Under the pieces are notes generated by a model. It saw nothing but the letters and a program-made list of their open reading frames with translations, was not told the origin of the DNA and searched no databases. DNA of 64,000 nt from JASJBU01 sp963790775 (GTDB lineage Bacteria > Pseudomonadota > Gammaproteobacteria > Chromatiales > Chromatiaceae): assembly GCA_963790775.1 (NCBI GenBank), contig CAWBPR010000005.1, forward strand, positions 682,001-746,000. The letters are read 5' to 3'. Of this stretch, positions 9,170 to 18,108 are shown piece after piece (positions within the stretch are counted from its first letter, which is position 1; each line of letters begins with the position of its first letter). A program made the position numbers and the translations under genes.

Positions 9170-9526
9170 ATGCTTGAAAATTATTTGCCCATCCTGATAT
9201 TTCTGGCGCTTGCCTTCATTATTGGTGGCGTTGTCATAGGTATGGGGTTTCTTCTCGGCACCCGTAAGCCGGACAGCGAAAAACTCTCCCCCTACGAATG
9301 TGGTTTTGAGGCATTCGAAGATGCGCGCATGAAGTTTGATGTGCGTTACTATCTCGTGGCAATCCTGTTTATCATCTTCGATCTTGAAATAGCCTTTCTG
9401 TTCCCTTGGGCCGTGGTGCTGGATGAGATCGGCATGGTCGGCTTTCTCGCCATGATGGTCTTTCTTGGAATTCTCGTAATCGGATTCATCTACGAGTGGA
9501 AGAAAGGGGCTCTGGAATGGGAGTAG
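9170..9526 (+). CDS. nuoA: NADH-quinone oxidoreductase subunit A
   Basis: 118 residues, first gene of the complex I operon. NuoA is a three-helix membrane subunit near the quinone chamber. The family signature is present (KLSPYECGFEAFEDARMKFDVRYYLVAILFIIFDLEIAFLFPWA spans about residues 42-85), with the loop cysteine in YECG. GGGAGGAAAG precedes the ATG. The stop codon coincides with the first base of a 114-bp tandem repeat that separates it from nuoB. Confidence 0.97.
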   Translation: MLENYLPILIFLALAFIIGGVVIGMGFLLGTRKPDSEKLSPYECGFEAFEDARMKFDVRYYLVAILFIIFDLEIAFLFPWAVVLDEIGMVGFLAMMVFLGILVIGFIYEWKKGALEWE

Positions 9527-9812
9527 CCGTGCGAGCAGCGAGCAGGGGCCCCGTGGAACGGGGATGCGAACGACCGCGAGTCGCGGCCCGCCGTGTCCCA
9601 AGCCATCCCCGAACGATTCTTCATAGTAGTACGGAGACGGCCGTGCGAGCAGCGAGCAGGGGCCCCGTGGAACGGGGATGCGAACGACCGCGAGTCGCGG
9701 CCCGCCGTGTCCCAAGCCATCCCCGAACGATTCATCATAGTAGTGCGGAGACGGCCGTGCGAGCAGTGAGCAGGGGCCCCGTGGAGCGGGGATGCGAACG
9801 ACCGCGAGCCGC
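9526..9812. repeat. 114-bp tandem repeat, 2.5 copies, between nuoA and nuoB
   Basis: Units begin at 9526, 9640 and 9754 (GCCGTGCGAGCAG...), so the period is exactly 114 bp; the third copy stops near 9812. Copies 1 and 2 differ at only a few positions. Each complete unit is GC-rich and contains hairpin-forming segments: CCCCGTGGAACGGGG and CCGCGAGTCGCGG. As 114 is a multiple of three, open frames run through the array on both strands, but no family is recognisable. It occupies almost all of the 339-bp gap between nuoA and nuoB, a gap that is usually short. Confidence 0.95.
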
Positions 9813-9865
9813 TCTCAGCGGACTCGTTACTCTTCACCCGTCAGGCATTACCGGGGAGATGCGCC

Positions 9866-10342
9866 ATGGGCATTGAAGGCCTGCTAGAGAAAGGTGTAGT
9901 CACCACTTCCGCTGATAAACTGATCAACTGGGCGCGTACCGGTTCCCTTTGGCCGATGACTTTTGGTCTGGCCTGCTGTGCAGTGGAAATGATGCAGGCC
10001 GGAGCATCCCGCTACGATCTGGATCGTTTTGGCATCGTTTTCCGTCCCAGTCCACGCCAGTCCGATGTAATGATTGTCGCCGGCACCCTGGTCAACAAGA
10101 TGGCCCCGGCGCTGCGTAAGGTCTACGATCAGATGGCTGAACCGCGTTGGGTTATCTCCATGGGTTCCTGTGCGAATGGCGGTGGCTATTACCATTATTC
10201 ATACGCTGTAGTACGTGGTTGTGACCGCGTGGTTCCGGTCGACATCTATGTTCCCGGGTGTCCGCCGACTGCCGAAGCCCTGCTGTATGGCATTCTGCAG
10301 TTACAGGACAAGATACGCCGCACCAGTACCATTGCGCGTTAG
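9866..10342 (+). CDS. nuoB: NADH-quinone oxidoreductase subunit B
   Basis: 158 residues. NuoB carries cluster N2, the [4Fe-4S] centre that passes electrons to quinone. Ligands are the tandem cysteines in FGLACCAVEMM, Cys in MGSCANGGGYY and Cys in VPGCPPTAEALL. The ATG at 9866 follows GGGGAGATGCGCC. Start and length match the short NuoB form. It is separated from nuoA by the repeat array but clearly belongs to the same operon. Confidence 0.97.
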   Translation: MGIEGLLEKGVVTTSADKLINWARTGSLWPMTFGLACCAVEMMQAGASRYDLDRFGIVFRPSPRQSDVMIVAGTLVNKMAPALRKVYDQMAEPRWVISMGSCANGGGYYHYSYAVVRGCDRVVPVDIYVPGCPPTAEALLYGILQLQDKIRRTSTIAR

Positions 10343-10352
10343 GTGGCATTCG

Positions 10353-11075
10353 ATGAATGACAGTGTGCAAAATACGATGCAGAACCGCCTGAAAGCGTTG
10401 ACCAGGCACCTTGAAGAGCGCTTCTCTGGCCTTGGCTGTAATCTCGAGCAGGGACTTGGCGAGGTGACTTTGGTCGTTCCCGCCGACAGCCTGATTCAGG
10501 TGGCAAAGGCACTGCGCGATGAAGATGACTTTTCATTCGAGGAGTTGATCGATGTGTGCGGGGTGGATTACTCGGCCTACGGCGAAACGGAATGGCAGAC
10601 CACAGGTGCGCCGAATACCGGATTCGGGCGTGGTGTGGAACGTTCCGCGCAACTCGAGTTCGACAAGGAGAAGCGGTTTGCAGCGGTCTATCACCTGCTT
10701 TCGTTACGCCTCAATCAGCGCCTGCGTCTGCGCGTCTTCGTCAATACGGAGCATCCCATAGTGCCCTCCGTAGTGGGGATCTGGACTGTGGCGGACTGGT
10801 TTGAACGCGAGGCGTTCGATCTTTACGGCATCCTGTTTGACGGCCATCCTGATCTACGCCGCATCCTGACCGACTATGGCTTTATCGGTCACCCGTTCCG
10901 CAAGGATTTCCCCCTGATCGGCCATGTGGAGATGCGTTACGACCCAGAACAGGCGCGGGTCATCTACGAGCCCGTGAGCAGCGTCGAACCCCGCACCCTG
11001 GTGCCTCGCGTAGCCCGTGACGATAACCGCTATGTGCGGGATGAGCCCCAACCGCAGGACACCGGCGATGCCTGA
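10353..11075 (+). CDS. nuoC: NADH-quinone oxidoreductase subunit C
   Basis: 240 residues from ATG 10353 (MNDSVQNTMQNRLKAL), 10 bp after the nuoB stop. The open frame extends upstream into nuoB, but that part is out of frame with nuoB and unlike the family. NuoC is the 30-kDa subunit of the peripheral arm. The signature WFEREAFDLYGILFDGHPDL and RRILTDYGFIGHPFRKDFPL is complete. It is separate from NuoD, unlike the fused NuoCD of E. coli. The last 8 bp overlap the start of nuoD. Confidence 0.95.
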   Translation: MNDSVQNTMQNRLKALTRHLEERFSGLGCNLEQGLGEVTLVVPADSLIQVAKALRDEDDFSFEELIDVCGVDYSAYGETEWQTTGAPNTGFGRGVERSAQLEFDKEKRFAAVYHLLSLRLNQRLRLRVFVNTEHPIVPSVVGIWTVADWFEREAFDLYGILFDGHPDLRRILTDYGFIGHPFRKDFPLIGHVEMRYDPEQARVIYEPVSSVEPRTLVPRVARDDNRYVRDEPQPQDTGDA

Positions 11076-12321
11076 GATTCGTAATTACACCCTGAATTTT
11101 GGTCCTCAGCACCCTGCCGCACATGGCGTGTTGCGCCTGGTGCTGGAGATGGATGGCGAAGTCATCGAGCGCGCCGATCCGCATATCGGATTGCTGCATC
11201 GCGCCACGGAAAAACTCGCCGAGAGCAAGCCCTACAACCAGTCCATCCCCTATATGGACCGTCTCGACTATGTATCGATGATGTGCAACGAGCATGGCTA
11301 CGTACGGGCGATCGAGAAATTACTGGGGGTGGAGGCGCCGATCCGCGCTCAATATATCCGCACCATGTTCGATGAGATTACCCGCATCCTCAATCACCTG
11401 ATGTGGCTGGGGGCGCATGCCCTGGACATCGGCGCCATGACGGTGTTCCTGTATGCCTTCCGCGAGCGCGAGGATCTGATGGACTGCTATGAGGCGGTAT
11501 CCGGTGCGCGCATGCATGCGGCCTACTATCGTCCCGGTGGCGTGTATCGTGACTTGCCGGACCAGATGCCCCAGTATCAGGCCAGTCAATGGGTGACCGG
11601 GCGGGACGTGACGCAACGCAATGAGGCGCGTCAGGGTTCGCTGCTCGACTTTATCGAGGATTTTACCGATCGATTTCCCGGTCTGGTGGATGAGTACGAG
11701 ACCCTGTTGACCGATAACCGGATCTGGAAGCAGCGCACTGTCGGGATTGGCGTGGTGTCACCTGAACGCGCCCTGCAGATGGGCTTTACCGGCCCCATGC
11801 TCCGCGGTTCCGGGATCGCCTGGGATCTGCGTAAGAAACAGAGTTATGCCGCCTATGACCGGGTTGATTTCGATATTCCGGTGGGTGTCAAGGGCGATTG
11901 CTACGATCGCTACCTGGTGCGCATCGAAGAACTGCGCCAGTCCAATCGCATTATCAAACAGTGCGTTGAATGGTTGCGCAACAATCCAGGCCCGGTGATG
12001 CTGGAGAACCATAAAGTGGCGCCCCCCCAGCGCGCGGACATGAAGGGTGACATGGAGAGCCTGATTCATCATTTCAAGCTTTTCACGGAAGGCTACTGCC
12101 CGCCTGCAGGCGAAGTCTATGCGGCGGTGGAAGCCCCGAAAGGCGAGTTTGGCTGTTACATCATTTCCGACGGCACCAATAAACCCTACAGGTTGAAGAT
12201 CCGTGCGCCGGGTTTTCCGCATATGGCAGCCATGGATGAAATGATTAAAGGTCATATGCTGGCTGACGTGGTGGCCGTGATCGGCACCATGGACGTGGTG
12301 TTTGGTGAGATAGACCGCTAG
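11068..12321 (+). CDS. nuoD: NADH-quinone oxidoreductase subunit D
   Basis: 417 residues from ATG 11068 (MPEIRNYTLNFGPQHPAAHG, the family N-terminus); an upstream in-frame start would overlap nuoC by more. NuoD is the 49-kDa subunit, derived from the hydrogenase large subunit, and forms the quinone site with NuoB. GPQHPAAHGVLRLVLEMDGE and HIGLLHRATEKL near the N-terminus and the C-terminal VVAVIGTMDVVFGEIDR are typical. Confidence 0.97.
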   Translation: MPEIRNYTLNFGPQHPAAHGVLRLVLEMDGEVIERADPHIGLLHRATEKLAESKPYNQSIPYMDRLDYVSMMCNEHGYVRAIEKLLGVEAPIRAQYIRTMFDEITRILNHLMWLGAHALDIGAMTVFLYAFREREDLMDCYEAVSGARMHAAYYRPGGVYRDLPDQMPQYQASQWVTGRDVTQRNEARQGSLLDFIEDFTDRFPGLVDEYETLLTDNRIWKQRTVGIGVVSPERALQMGFTGPMLRGSGIAWDLRKKQSYAAYDRVDFDIPVGVKGDCYDRYLVRIEELRQSNRIIKQCVEWLRNNPGPVMLENHKVAPPQRADMKGDMESLIHHFKLFTEGYCPPAGEVYAAVEAPKGEFGCYIISDGTNKPYRLKIRAPGFPHMAAMDEMIKGHMLADVVAVIGTMDVVFGEIDR

Positions 12322-12333
12322 AGCAGTATTCCA

Positions 12334-12840
12334 ATGACAATGACTGAACCGGTAAACAAGGCTGAACTCTTCACCCCAGAGGTGCGTAAAGAGATTGACC
12401 AATGGGTGGCGAAATACCCGGATGACTGGAAGCAGTCAGCGGTGATGGCGGCGCTGCGTATTGTTCAGGACGCCAGTGAAGGCTGGCTGACCACAGAAAA
12501 GATGAACGAAGTTGCCGCCTATCTGGATATGCCGCCCATCGCGGTGTACGAGGTGGCAACCTTCTATTCGATGTATGAGTTGAAACCGGTCGGTAAACAC
12601 AAGATCTGTGTCTGCACCAACGTCTCATGCATGATCAATGATGCGGACAAGATCGTGGATTACCTGGAGCAGAAACTGGGCATCAAGCTGGGTGAGACCA
12701 CGGAGGACGGCCGCATCACGCTGAAAGAGGTCGAGTGCCTGGGCGCCTGTGGCGGCGCGCCGATGCTGCAGATTGGCAAGCAGTACTACGAAAATTTAAC
12801 CCCTGAGATCATCGACTCGGTCCTGGAAGGGTTGGAGTAG
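12334..12840 (+). CDS. nuoE: NADH-quinone oxidoreductase subunit E
   Basis: 168 residues. NuoE is the 24-kDa thioredoxin-fold subunit holding the off-pathway [2Fe-2S] cluster N1a. The four ligands are in CVCTNVSCMIN (CxxxxC) and ECLGACGGAPM (CxxxC), about residues 93-98 and 135-139. It lies 12 bp after nuoD and 5 bp before nuoF. Confidence 0.97.
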   Translation: MTMTEPVNKAELFTPEVRKEIDQWVAKYPDDWKQSAVMAALRIVQDASEGWLTTEKMNEVAAYLDMPPIAVYEVATFYSMYELKPVGKHKICVCTNVSCMINDADKIVDYLEQKLGIKLGETTEDGRITLKEVECLGACGGAPMLQIGKQYYENLTPEIIDSVLEGLE

Positions 12841-12845
12841 GACGC

Positions 12846-14129
12846 ATGGTTAATGAAGTCTGTTTGAGAACCCTGGATCTGGATCGTCCCTGGCTGCTGG
12901 AGCAGTATCAGAGCCGCGGCGGTTACGAGATGCTCAAAAAAGTCCTCAAGGAGCAGACGCCTCCTGGGGAGATCATCGATGAGGTCAAAAAATCGGGACT
13001 GCGGGGACGGGGTGGCGCTGGGTTTCCCACCGGCCTGAAATGGAGTTTCATTGCCCGCAACGCGCCTGGACAAAAATTTGTCGTCTGCAATTCCGACGAA
13101 GGCGAGCCGGGCACCTTCAAGGATCGTGACATCCTGCGTTACAACCCTCATCAGCTGATCGAGGGCATGATCATTGCTGGTTATGCGATCGGCGCAACCC
13201 TGGGTTACAACTATATCCGCGGCGAGTTCTGGGAACCCTACGAACGCTTCGAAGCGGCTTTGGAAGAGGCCAGGGAGGCGGGCTTTTTAGGTGACAACAT
13301 CCTCGGCTCTGGTTTCAATTTTCAGCTGCACACCCACCTGGGGGGCGGCGCCTATATCTGTGGCGAGGAGACCGCGCTGCTCGAATCCATCGAAGGCAAG
13401 AAGGGGCAGCCTCGCTTCAAACCCCCGTTTCCCGCCCATTTCGGTCTCTATGGCCGGCCCACGATCATCAACAATACCGAGTCCCTGGCCTCGATTCCGA
13501 TGATCCTCGAAAAGGGCGGCCAGTGGTTTGCGGACATTGGGGTGGAAAACAGCGGCGGTTCAAAACTTTTTTCCATCTCCGGCAATATCAATAACCCAGG
13601 GGTTTTCGAAATTCCCATGGGCACGCCATTTTCCGTACTGCTGGAGATGGCCGGTGGCATGAAGAACGGACGCAAGCTCAAAGGCGTGATCCCTGGCGGG
13701 TCCTCGGCGCCGATTATTCCCGGTGAGCAGATGATGGATCTGACCATGGATTACGATGCCATTGCCGGCGCCGGTTCGATGCTCGGCTCAGGCGCGGTGA
13801 TCGTATTGGATGACACCAACTGCATGGTCAAGGTGCTGGAACGCATGTCCTACTTCTATCACGAAGAGTCCTGTGGCCAGTGCACCCCCTGCCGCGAAGG
13901 CACCGGTTGGCTGTATCGTGTGGTCAAGCGGATCGAGGACGGCAAAGGCCGGCCGGAGGATCTGGACCTGTTGCTTGATGTGGCGGACAAAATCAGCGGT
14001 AAGACGATCTGCGCCCTGGGTGATGCGGCCGCCGGGCCGGTGGCCGGGATGCTGAAACACTACCGTGATGAATTTCAATACCATATTGACCACCAGCGCT
14101 GTATGGTCGGCCCCGGTAACGGTCAGTAG
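12846..14129 (+). CDS. nuoF: NADH-quinone oxidoreductase subunit F
   Basis: 427 residues. NuoF binds NADH and FMN and the [4Fe-4S] cluster N3. The FMN/NADH glycine-rich loop is GLRGRGGAGFPTGLKW (about residues 50-65), followed by VVCNSDEGEPGTFKDRD and the cluster motif EESCGQCTPCREGTGW with the distal Cys in KTICALGDAA. Length and motif order are normal. It is translationally close to nuoE and nuoG. Confidence 0.97.
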   Translation: MVNEVCLRTLDLDRPWLLEQYQSRGGYEMLKKVLKEQTPPGEIIDEVKKSGLRGRGGAGFPTGLKWSFIARNAPGQKFVVCNSDEGEPGTFKDRDILRYNPHQLIEGMIIAGYAIGATLGYNYIRGEFWEPYERFEAALEEAREAGFLGDNILGSGFNFQLHTHLGGGAYICGEETALLESIEGKKGQPRFKPPFPAHFGLYGRPTIINNTESLASIPMILEKGGQWFADIGVENSGGSKLFSISGNINNPGVFEIPMGTPFSVLLEMAGGMKNGRKLKGVIPGGSSAPIIPGEQMMDLTMDYDAIAGAGSMLGSGAVIVLDDTNCMVKVLERMSYFYHEESCGQCTPCREGTGWLYRVVKRIEDGKGRPEDLDLLLDVADKISGKTICALGDAAAGPVAGMLKHYRDEFQYHIDHQRCMVGPGNGQ

Positions 14130-14144
14130 AGACGTATTACGACG

Positions 14145-16502
14145 ATGACACAGGATTCAATGATCACAATTGAGGTCAACGGTCAGGAGCTGAAGGCAAA
14201 GCCTGGCGCCATGCTCATCGAGGTCACCGATGAGGCCGGCATCCAGATTCCCCGTTTCTGTTACCACAAAAAGCTCTCCATCGCCGCCAACTGCCGCATG
14301 TGTCTGGTGGAAGTGGAGAACGCACCTAAACCCATGCCTGCATGCGCCACGCCGGTCACGCAGGGGATGAAGGTTCATACCCGCTCTCCTCGGGCGCTGG
14401 CCGCGCAGAAGGGCACCATGGAGTTCCTGCTCATCAATCATCCGCTGGATTGCCCGATCTGCGATCAGGGCGGCGAGTGCGAACTGCAGGATGTGGCCAT
14501 GGGCTATGGTCAGGATCTGTCGCGCTATGTAGAAGGCAAGCGGGTGGTGGCTGACAAGAATATCGGCCCGCTGATCGCCACTGATATGACCCGCTGCATC
14601 CATTGCACCCGTTGTGTGCGGTTTGGTGAGGAGATTGCCGGGCTCCGCGAACTCGGCGCCACAGGGCGCGGCGAACACATGGTGATCGGCACCTATGTGG
14701 AGAAGAGCGTGGATTCCGAGCTGTCGGGAAATATCATCGATCTGTGCCCGGTTGGCGCGCTGACCTCCAAGCCCTTCCGCTTCCATGCGCGCGCCTGGGA
14801 GATGACCCAGGTAGAAGGTGTGGCGCCCCATGACTGCGTGGGCTCCAATATCAATCTGCACCTGCGCGGCAACAAGGTGATGCGGGTGCATCCGCGGGAC
14901 AATGAAGCGATCAATGAGACCTGGATCTCCGACCGGGATCGTTTCAGCTATGAAGGCCTGTATAGTGAGGATCGCCTCAGCAAGCCAATGATCAAGAAAG
15001 GTGATGCCTGGCAGGAGACCAGTTGGGAAACCGCCCTGGAGATGGCTGCCGACAGCCTGAAGCAGCTGGATGCGGACCAGATAGGTATGCTTTGTTCTCC
15101 TTCATCAACCCTGGAAGAGCTTTACCTGGCGCAGAAACTGATGCGTGGCATGGGCGGCAGCAATATCGATTGCCGTCTGCGTCAGGGCGACTTTCGTCTG
15201 GATGGCGTTGGTCCGGCTCTGCCCTGGCTCGGTCTCAGGATCGAGGAGATCGAGAGTCTGAATGCAGCCTTGCTGATTGGTTCCAATCTGCGCAAGGAGC
15301 AGCCCATTCTCGGGCATCGCCTGCGCAAGGCAGCGCTCGCCGGCGCCGCCGTCAGCTATCTCAATCCACTCAGGCAGGATCTCAACTATCCGGCCAAGCA
15401 GCAGATCAGTTCGCCCGCCGCTATGCTGCACATGCTTGCCGCAGTCGCCAAAGCGCTGGGGGTAAAAGCTGAGGGCGATCTGGCGGGATTGATCAAGAGC
15501 GCCAAGGCCAACGATTTCAGCAAGGCAGTGGCAAAGGATTTGAAGACTGCTGACGCCTCCGCCGTGTTGCTGGGGAATCTGGCCGTTGCGCATCCCGATT
15601 ATGCCTTGCTCTGCAGCCTGGCCGCGCTGATAGCGAAGAGCGCCGGGGCAAGCATCGGTTTTATTACCCAGGGGTCCAACGCGCTGGGAGCAAGGCTCGC
15701 AGGCGCAGTATCCTGTCTGTCTGCAGGCGCTAAGCCGCTGGAGAAGGCGGGCCTGGATGCGCTGGCACAACTGACCCAGCCGCGTAAGGGATATCTGCTG
15801 ATGGGGGTGGATCCGGGAAGTGATTTCTGGAATCCCGGCCTGGCGCAGAGTGCGCTGCAGAGCGCCGAAACGGTGGTTGCCCTCACCGCTTACCGCAGCG
15901 GGGTTCTGGATGCCTGTGCCGATATCCTGCTGCCGATTGCCGGTTTTGCCGAGACCTCTGGCACCTATGTCAATGCAGAGGCCACCTGGCAGAGTTTCCG
16001 GGGCGCAGTGAACCCTTACGGTGAGTCTCGGCCCGCCTGGAAGATACTCAGGGTGCTGGGCAATCTGCTCGATCTGGATGGATTTGATTACACCTCATCC
16101 GAGCAGATCCGGGATGAACTCTCGGCGTTATGCGAAGGTGTAAAACCTGACAACACACTCAAACCCTTGAAAGACGCCGGCATCAACTGTCGTGACGCAG
16201 GACTGATGCGGATTGGCGATGTGCCGATCTATGCTCAGGATGCACTGGTGCGCCACGCAGCCGCGTTGCAACAGACCAAGGATGCCGAGCCTGCTGTGAT
16301 CCGCATCAACAGCAGCGAGGCGCAGAAGCTGGGGATGGAGGACGTCGATTCGGCAACCGTAAAACAGAATGGTAGCCAGGCGGAACTGCCATTGCAGATC
16401 GATGACCGGGTGCCAGATGGTTGTGTCTGGGTCCCAGCCGCATTGGCGGGAACCGAGATGCTGGGCCAGCAGTTTGGTGAAGTGACCCTGGAGAAGGCGT
16501 AA
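14145..16502 (+). CDS. nuoG: NADH-quinone oxidoreductase subunit G
   Basis: 785 residues. NuoG is the 75-kDa subunit that carries electrons from NuoF towards NuoI. Cluster motifs are the [2Fe-2S] ligands CRMCLVEVENAPKPMPAC, the N4/N5 ligands CPICDQGGECELQD and CIHCTRCVRFGEEI, then a molybdopterin-oxidoreductase-like domain without visible active-site residues. Two starts are possible: ATG 14145 or ATG 14160 (MITIEVNGQELKAKPG, closer to homologues). The C-terminal half is Ala/Leu-rich and more variable, as in the family. Confidence 0.96.
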   Translation: MTQDSMITIEVNGQELKAKPGAMLIEVTDEAGIQIPRFCYHKKLSIAANCRMCLVEVENAPKPMPACATPVTQGMKVHTRSPRALAAQKGTMEFLLINHPLDCPICDQGGECELQDVAMGYGQDLSRYVEGKRVVADKNIGPLIATDMTRCIHCTRCVRFGEEIAGLRELGATGRGEHMVIGTYVEKSVDSELSGNIIDLCPVGALTSKPFRFHARAWEMTQVEGVAPHDCVGSNINLHLRGNKVMRVHPRDNEAINETWISDRDRFSYEGLYSEDRLSKPMIKKGDAWQETSWETALEMAADSLKQLDADQIGMLCSPSSTLEELYLAQKLMRGMGGSNIDCRLRQGDFRLDGVGPALPWLGLRIEEIESLNAALLIGSNLRKEQPILGHRLRKAALAGAAVSYLNPLRQDLNYPAKQQISSPAAMLHMLAAVAKALGVKAEGDLAGLIKSAKANDFSKAVAKDLKTADASAVLLGNLAVAHPDYALLCSLAALIAKSAGASIGFITQGSNALGARLAGAVSCLSAGAKPLEKAGLDALAQLTQPRKGYLLMGVDPGSDFWNPGLAQSALQSAETVVALTAYRSGVLDACADILLPIAGFAETSGTYVNAEATWQSFRGAVNPYGESRPAWKILRVLGNLLDLDGFDYTSSEQIRDELSALCEGVKPDNTLKPLKDAGINCRDAGLMRIGDVPIYAQDALVRHAAALQQTKDAEPAVIRINSSEAQKLGMEDVDSATVKQNGSQAELPLQIDDRVPDGCVWVPAALAGTEMLGQQFGEVTLEKA

Positions 16503-16505
16503 GCG

Positions 16506-17576
16506 ATGGAATTTTTTATCGGTCTTTGGGAATGGCTACCTGAGAGTCTGCAGACAGTGATCTGGATTCTGATCAAGATCGTGGCCATTGTGCTGCCGTT
16601 GATGATCTGCGTCGCCTATTTCACCTATGCTGAGCGCAAGATAATCGGCTATATGCAAGTCCGTATCGGTCCCAATCGCGTGGGGCCGAAAGGCTGGCTG
16701 CAGCCGATCGCGGATGCGGTCAAGCTGATGTTCAAAGAGATCATCATCCCGAGCAGCGCCAACAAAGCCCTGTTCCTGATTGCGCCGGCGATCTTCCTGG
16801 GGCCTGCCCTGGCGGCCTGGGCGGTGTTCCCCTTCAATGAGGAGCTGGTGCTGGCGGACATCAATGCCGGTCTGCTGTACATCCTGGCGCTGACCTCGGT
16901 GGGGGTCTATGGAGTGATCATCGCCGGTTGGGCCTCCAACTCCAAATACGCGTTTCTCGGAGCGATGCGTTCCGCCGCCCAGATCGTCGCTTATGAAATC
17001 GCCATGGGTTTTGCCCTGGTCGGCGTGCTGGTGGCTGCCGGCAGCCTGAATCTGGGTGATATCGTCAGGGCGCAACAGGGTGGCGCGGGGCTGTTTTCAT
17101 GGTTCTGGCTGCCCCTGCTGCCGCTGTTCGGGGTGTATGTGATCTCCGGTGTGGCGGAGACCAACCGCGCGCCGTTCGACGTGGCGGAAGGTGAATCGGA
17201 GATCGTCGCCGGTTTTCATGTCGACTACTCCGGCATGGCCTTTGCCGCCTTCTTTCTGGCGGAATATGCCAACATGATCCTGATCGCAGCCTTGAGCGCC
17301 ATCATGTTCATGGGAGGCTGGCTGTCGCCTTTCGAAGGCTGGCCGATTCTCGGTCCACTGTTTGCGTGGGTGCCCGGTTTTGTCTGGCTGGTGCTGAAGA
17401 CCGGCATGTTCGCCTTCCTGTTTCTCTGGCTGCGCGCTACTTTCCCGCGCTACCGCTATGACCAGATCATGCGGCTCGGCTGGAAGGTATTTATTCCGAT
17501 CACTATCGTGTGGATTGTGGTGGTTGGTCTGGCTGTGGTCTACCAGCTTCCCTGGTGGTTCGATAAGGGTGTCTGA
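16506..17576 (+). CDS. nuoH: NADH-quinone oxidoreductase subunit H
   Basis: 356 residues, about eight membrane helices. NuoH forms part of the quinone channel at the junction of the two arms. Conserved segments are FTYAERKIIGYMQVRIGPNR, WASNSKYAFLGAMRSAAQIV and ETNRAPFDVAEGESEIVAGF. It starts 3 bp after the nuoG stop. Confidence 0.97.
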   Translation: MEFFIGLWEWLPESLQTVIWILIKIVAIVLPLMICVAYFTYAERKIIGYMQVRIGPNRVGPKGWLQPIADAVKLMFKEIIIPSSANKALFLIAPAIFLGPALAAWAVFPFNEELVLADINAGLLYILALTSVGVYGVIIAGWASNSKYAFLGAMRSAAQIVAYEIAMGFALVGVLVAAGSLNLGDIVRAQQGGAGLFSWFWLPLLPLFGVYVISGVAETNRAPFDVAEGESEIVAGFHVDYSGMAFAAFFLAEYANMILIAALSAIMFMGGWLSPFEGWPILGPLFAWVPGFVWLVLKTGMFAFLFLWLRATFPRYRYDQIMRLGWKVFIPITIVWIVVVGLAVVYQLPWWFDKGV

Positions 17577-17579
17577 CGC

Positions 17580-18069
17580 ATGAGAGCACTGACAAACTAT
17601 TTCAAGAGCCTGTTTCTGCTGGAGTTGTTTCGCGGGCTCAGTCTGACCGGACGCTATCTGTTCAAGAAGAAGTTCACGGTCATGTACCCGGAGGAGAAGG
17701 CGCCGGTCTCGCCGCGCTTTCGTGGTCTGCATGCGCAGCGGCGCTACCCGAACGGTGAGGAGCGCTGCATTGCCTGTAAATTATGTGAAGCGGTCTGTCC
17801 TGCGCTGGCCATCACGATCGAGGCCGAGCCTCGCGAAGATGGCTCACGACGTACCACCCGTTACGATATCGATCTGTTCAAGTGCATCTACTGCGGTTAC
17901 TGTCAGGAGTCCTGTCCGGTGGATGCGATTGTCGAGACCCGTATCTATGAGTATCACTTCGAGAATCGAGGTGAGAACATCATGACCAAAGAGAAACTAC
18001 TGGCCATTGGCGACAAGTATGAGGCGACAGATTGCTGCCGATCTTGAAGCCCAGGCCAAACATCGCTGA
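17580..18069 (+). CDS. nuoI: NADH-quinone oxidoreductase subunit I, apparent frameshift near the 3' end
   Basis: NuoI carries clusters N6a and N6b. Both motifs are present: CIACKLCEAVCPA and CIYCGYCQESCPVDAI. The uninterrupted frame runs to 18047 but its last residues (after GDKYEA: TDCCRS) are foreign to the family. One extra base in GCGACAG near 18027 would explain this: removing it gives EAQIAADLEAQAKHR and a stop at 18067-18069, restoring 162 residues, the usual short NuoI length. The extra base is probably a sequencing error or a recent mutation; either way both clusters are intact. Confidence 0.93.
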
Positions 18070-18108
18070 GTTTGTGGCAACTAGGCTTCAGTCCGGTTAG
18101 GAAAACTG

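Noticed and set aside
9149..9876. Long ORFs on both strands through the nuoA-nuoB gap
   Set aside because: They exist only because the repeat period is a multiple of three; the proteins are internally repetitive and extend into nuoA or nuoB.
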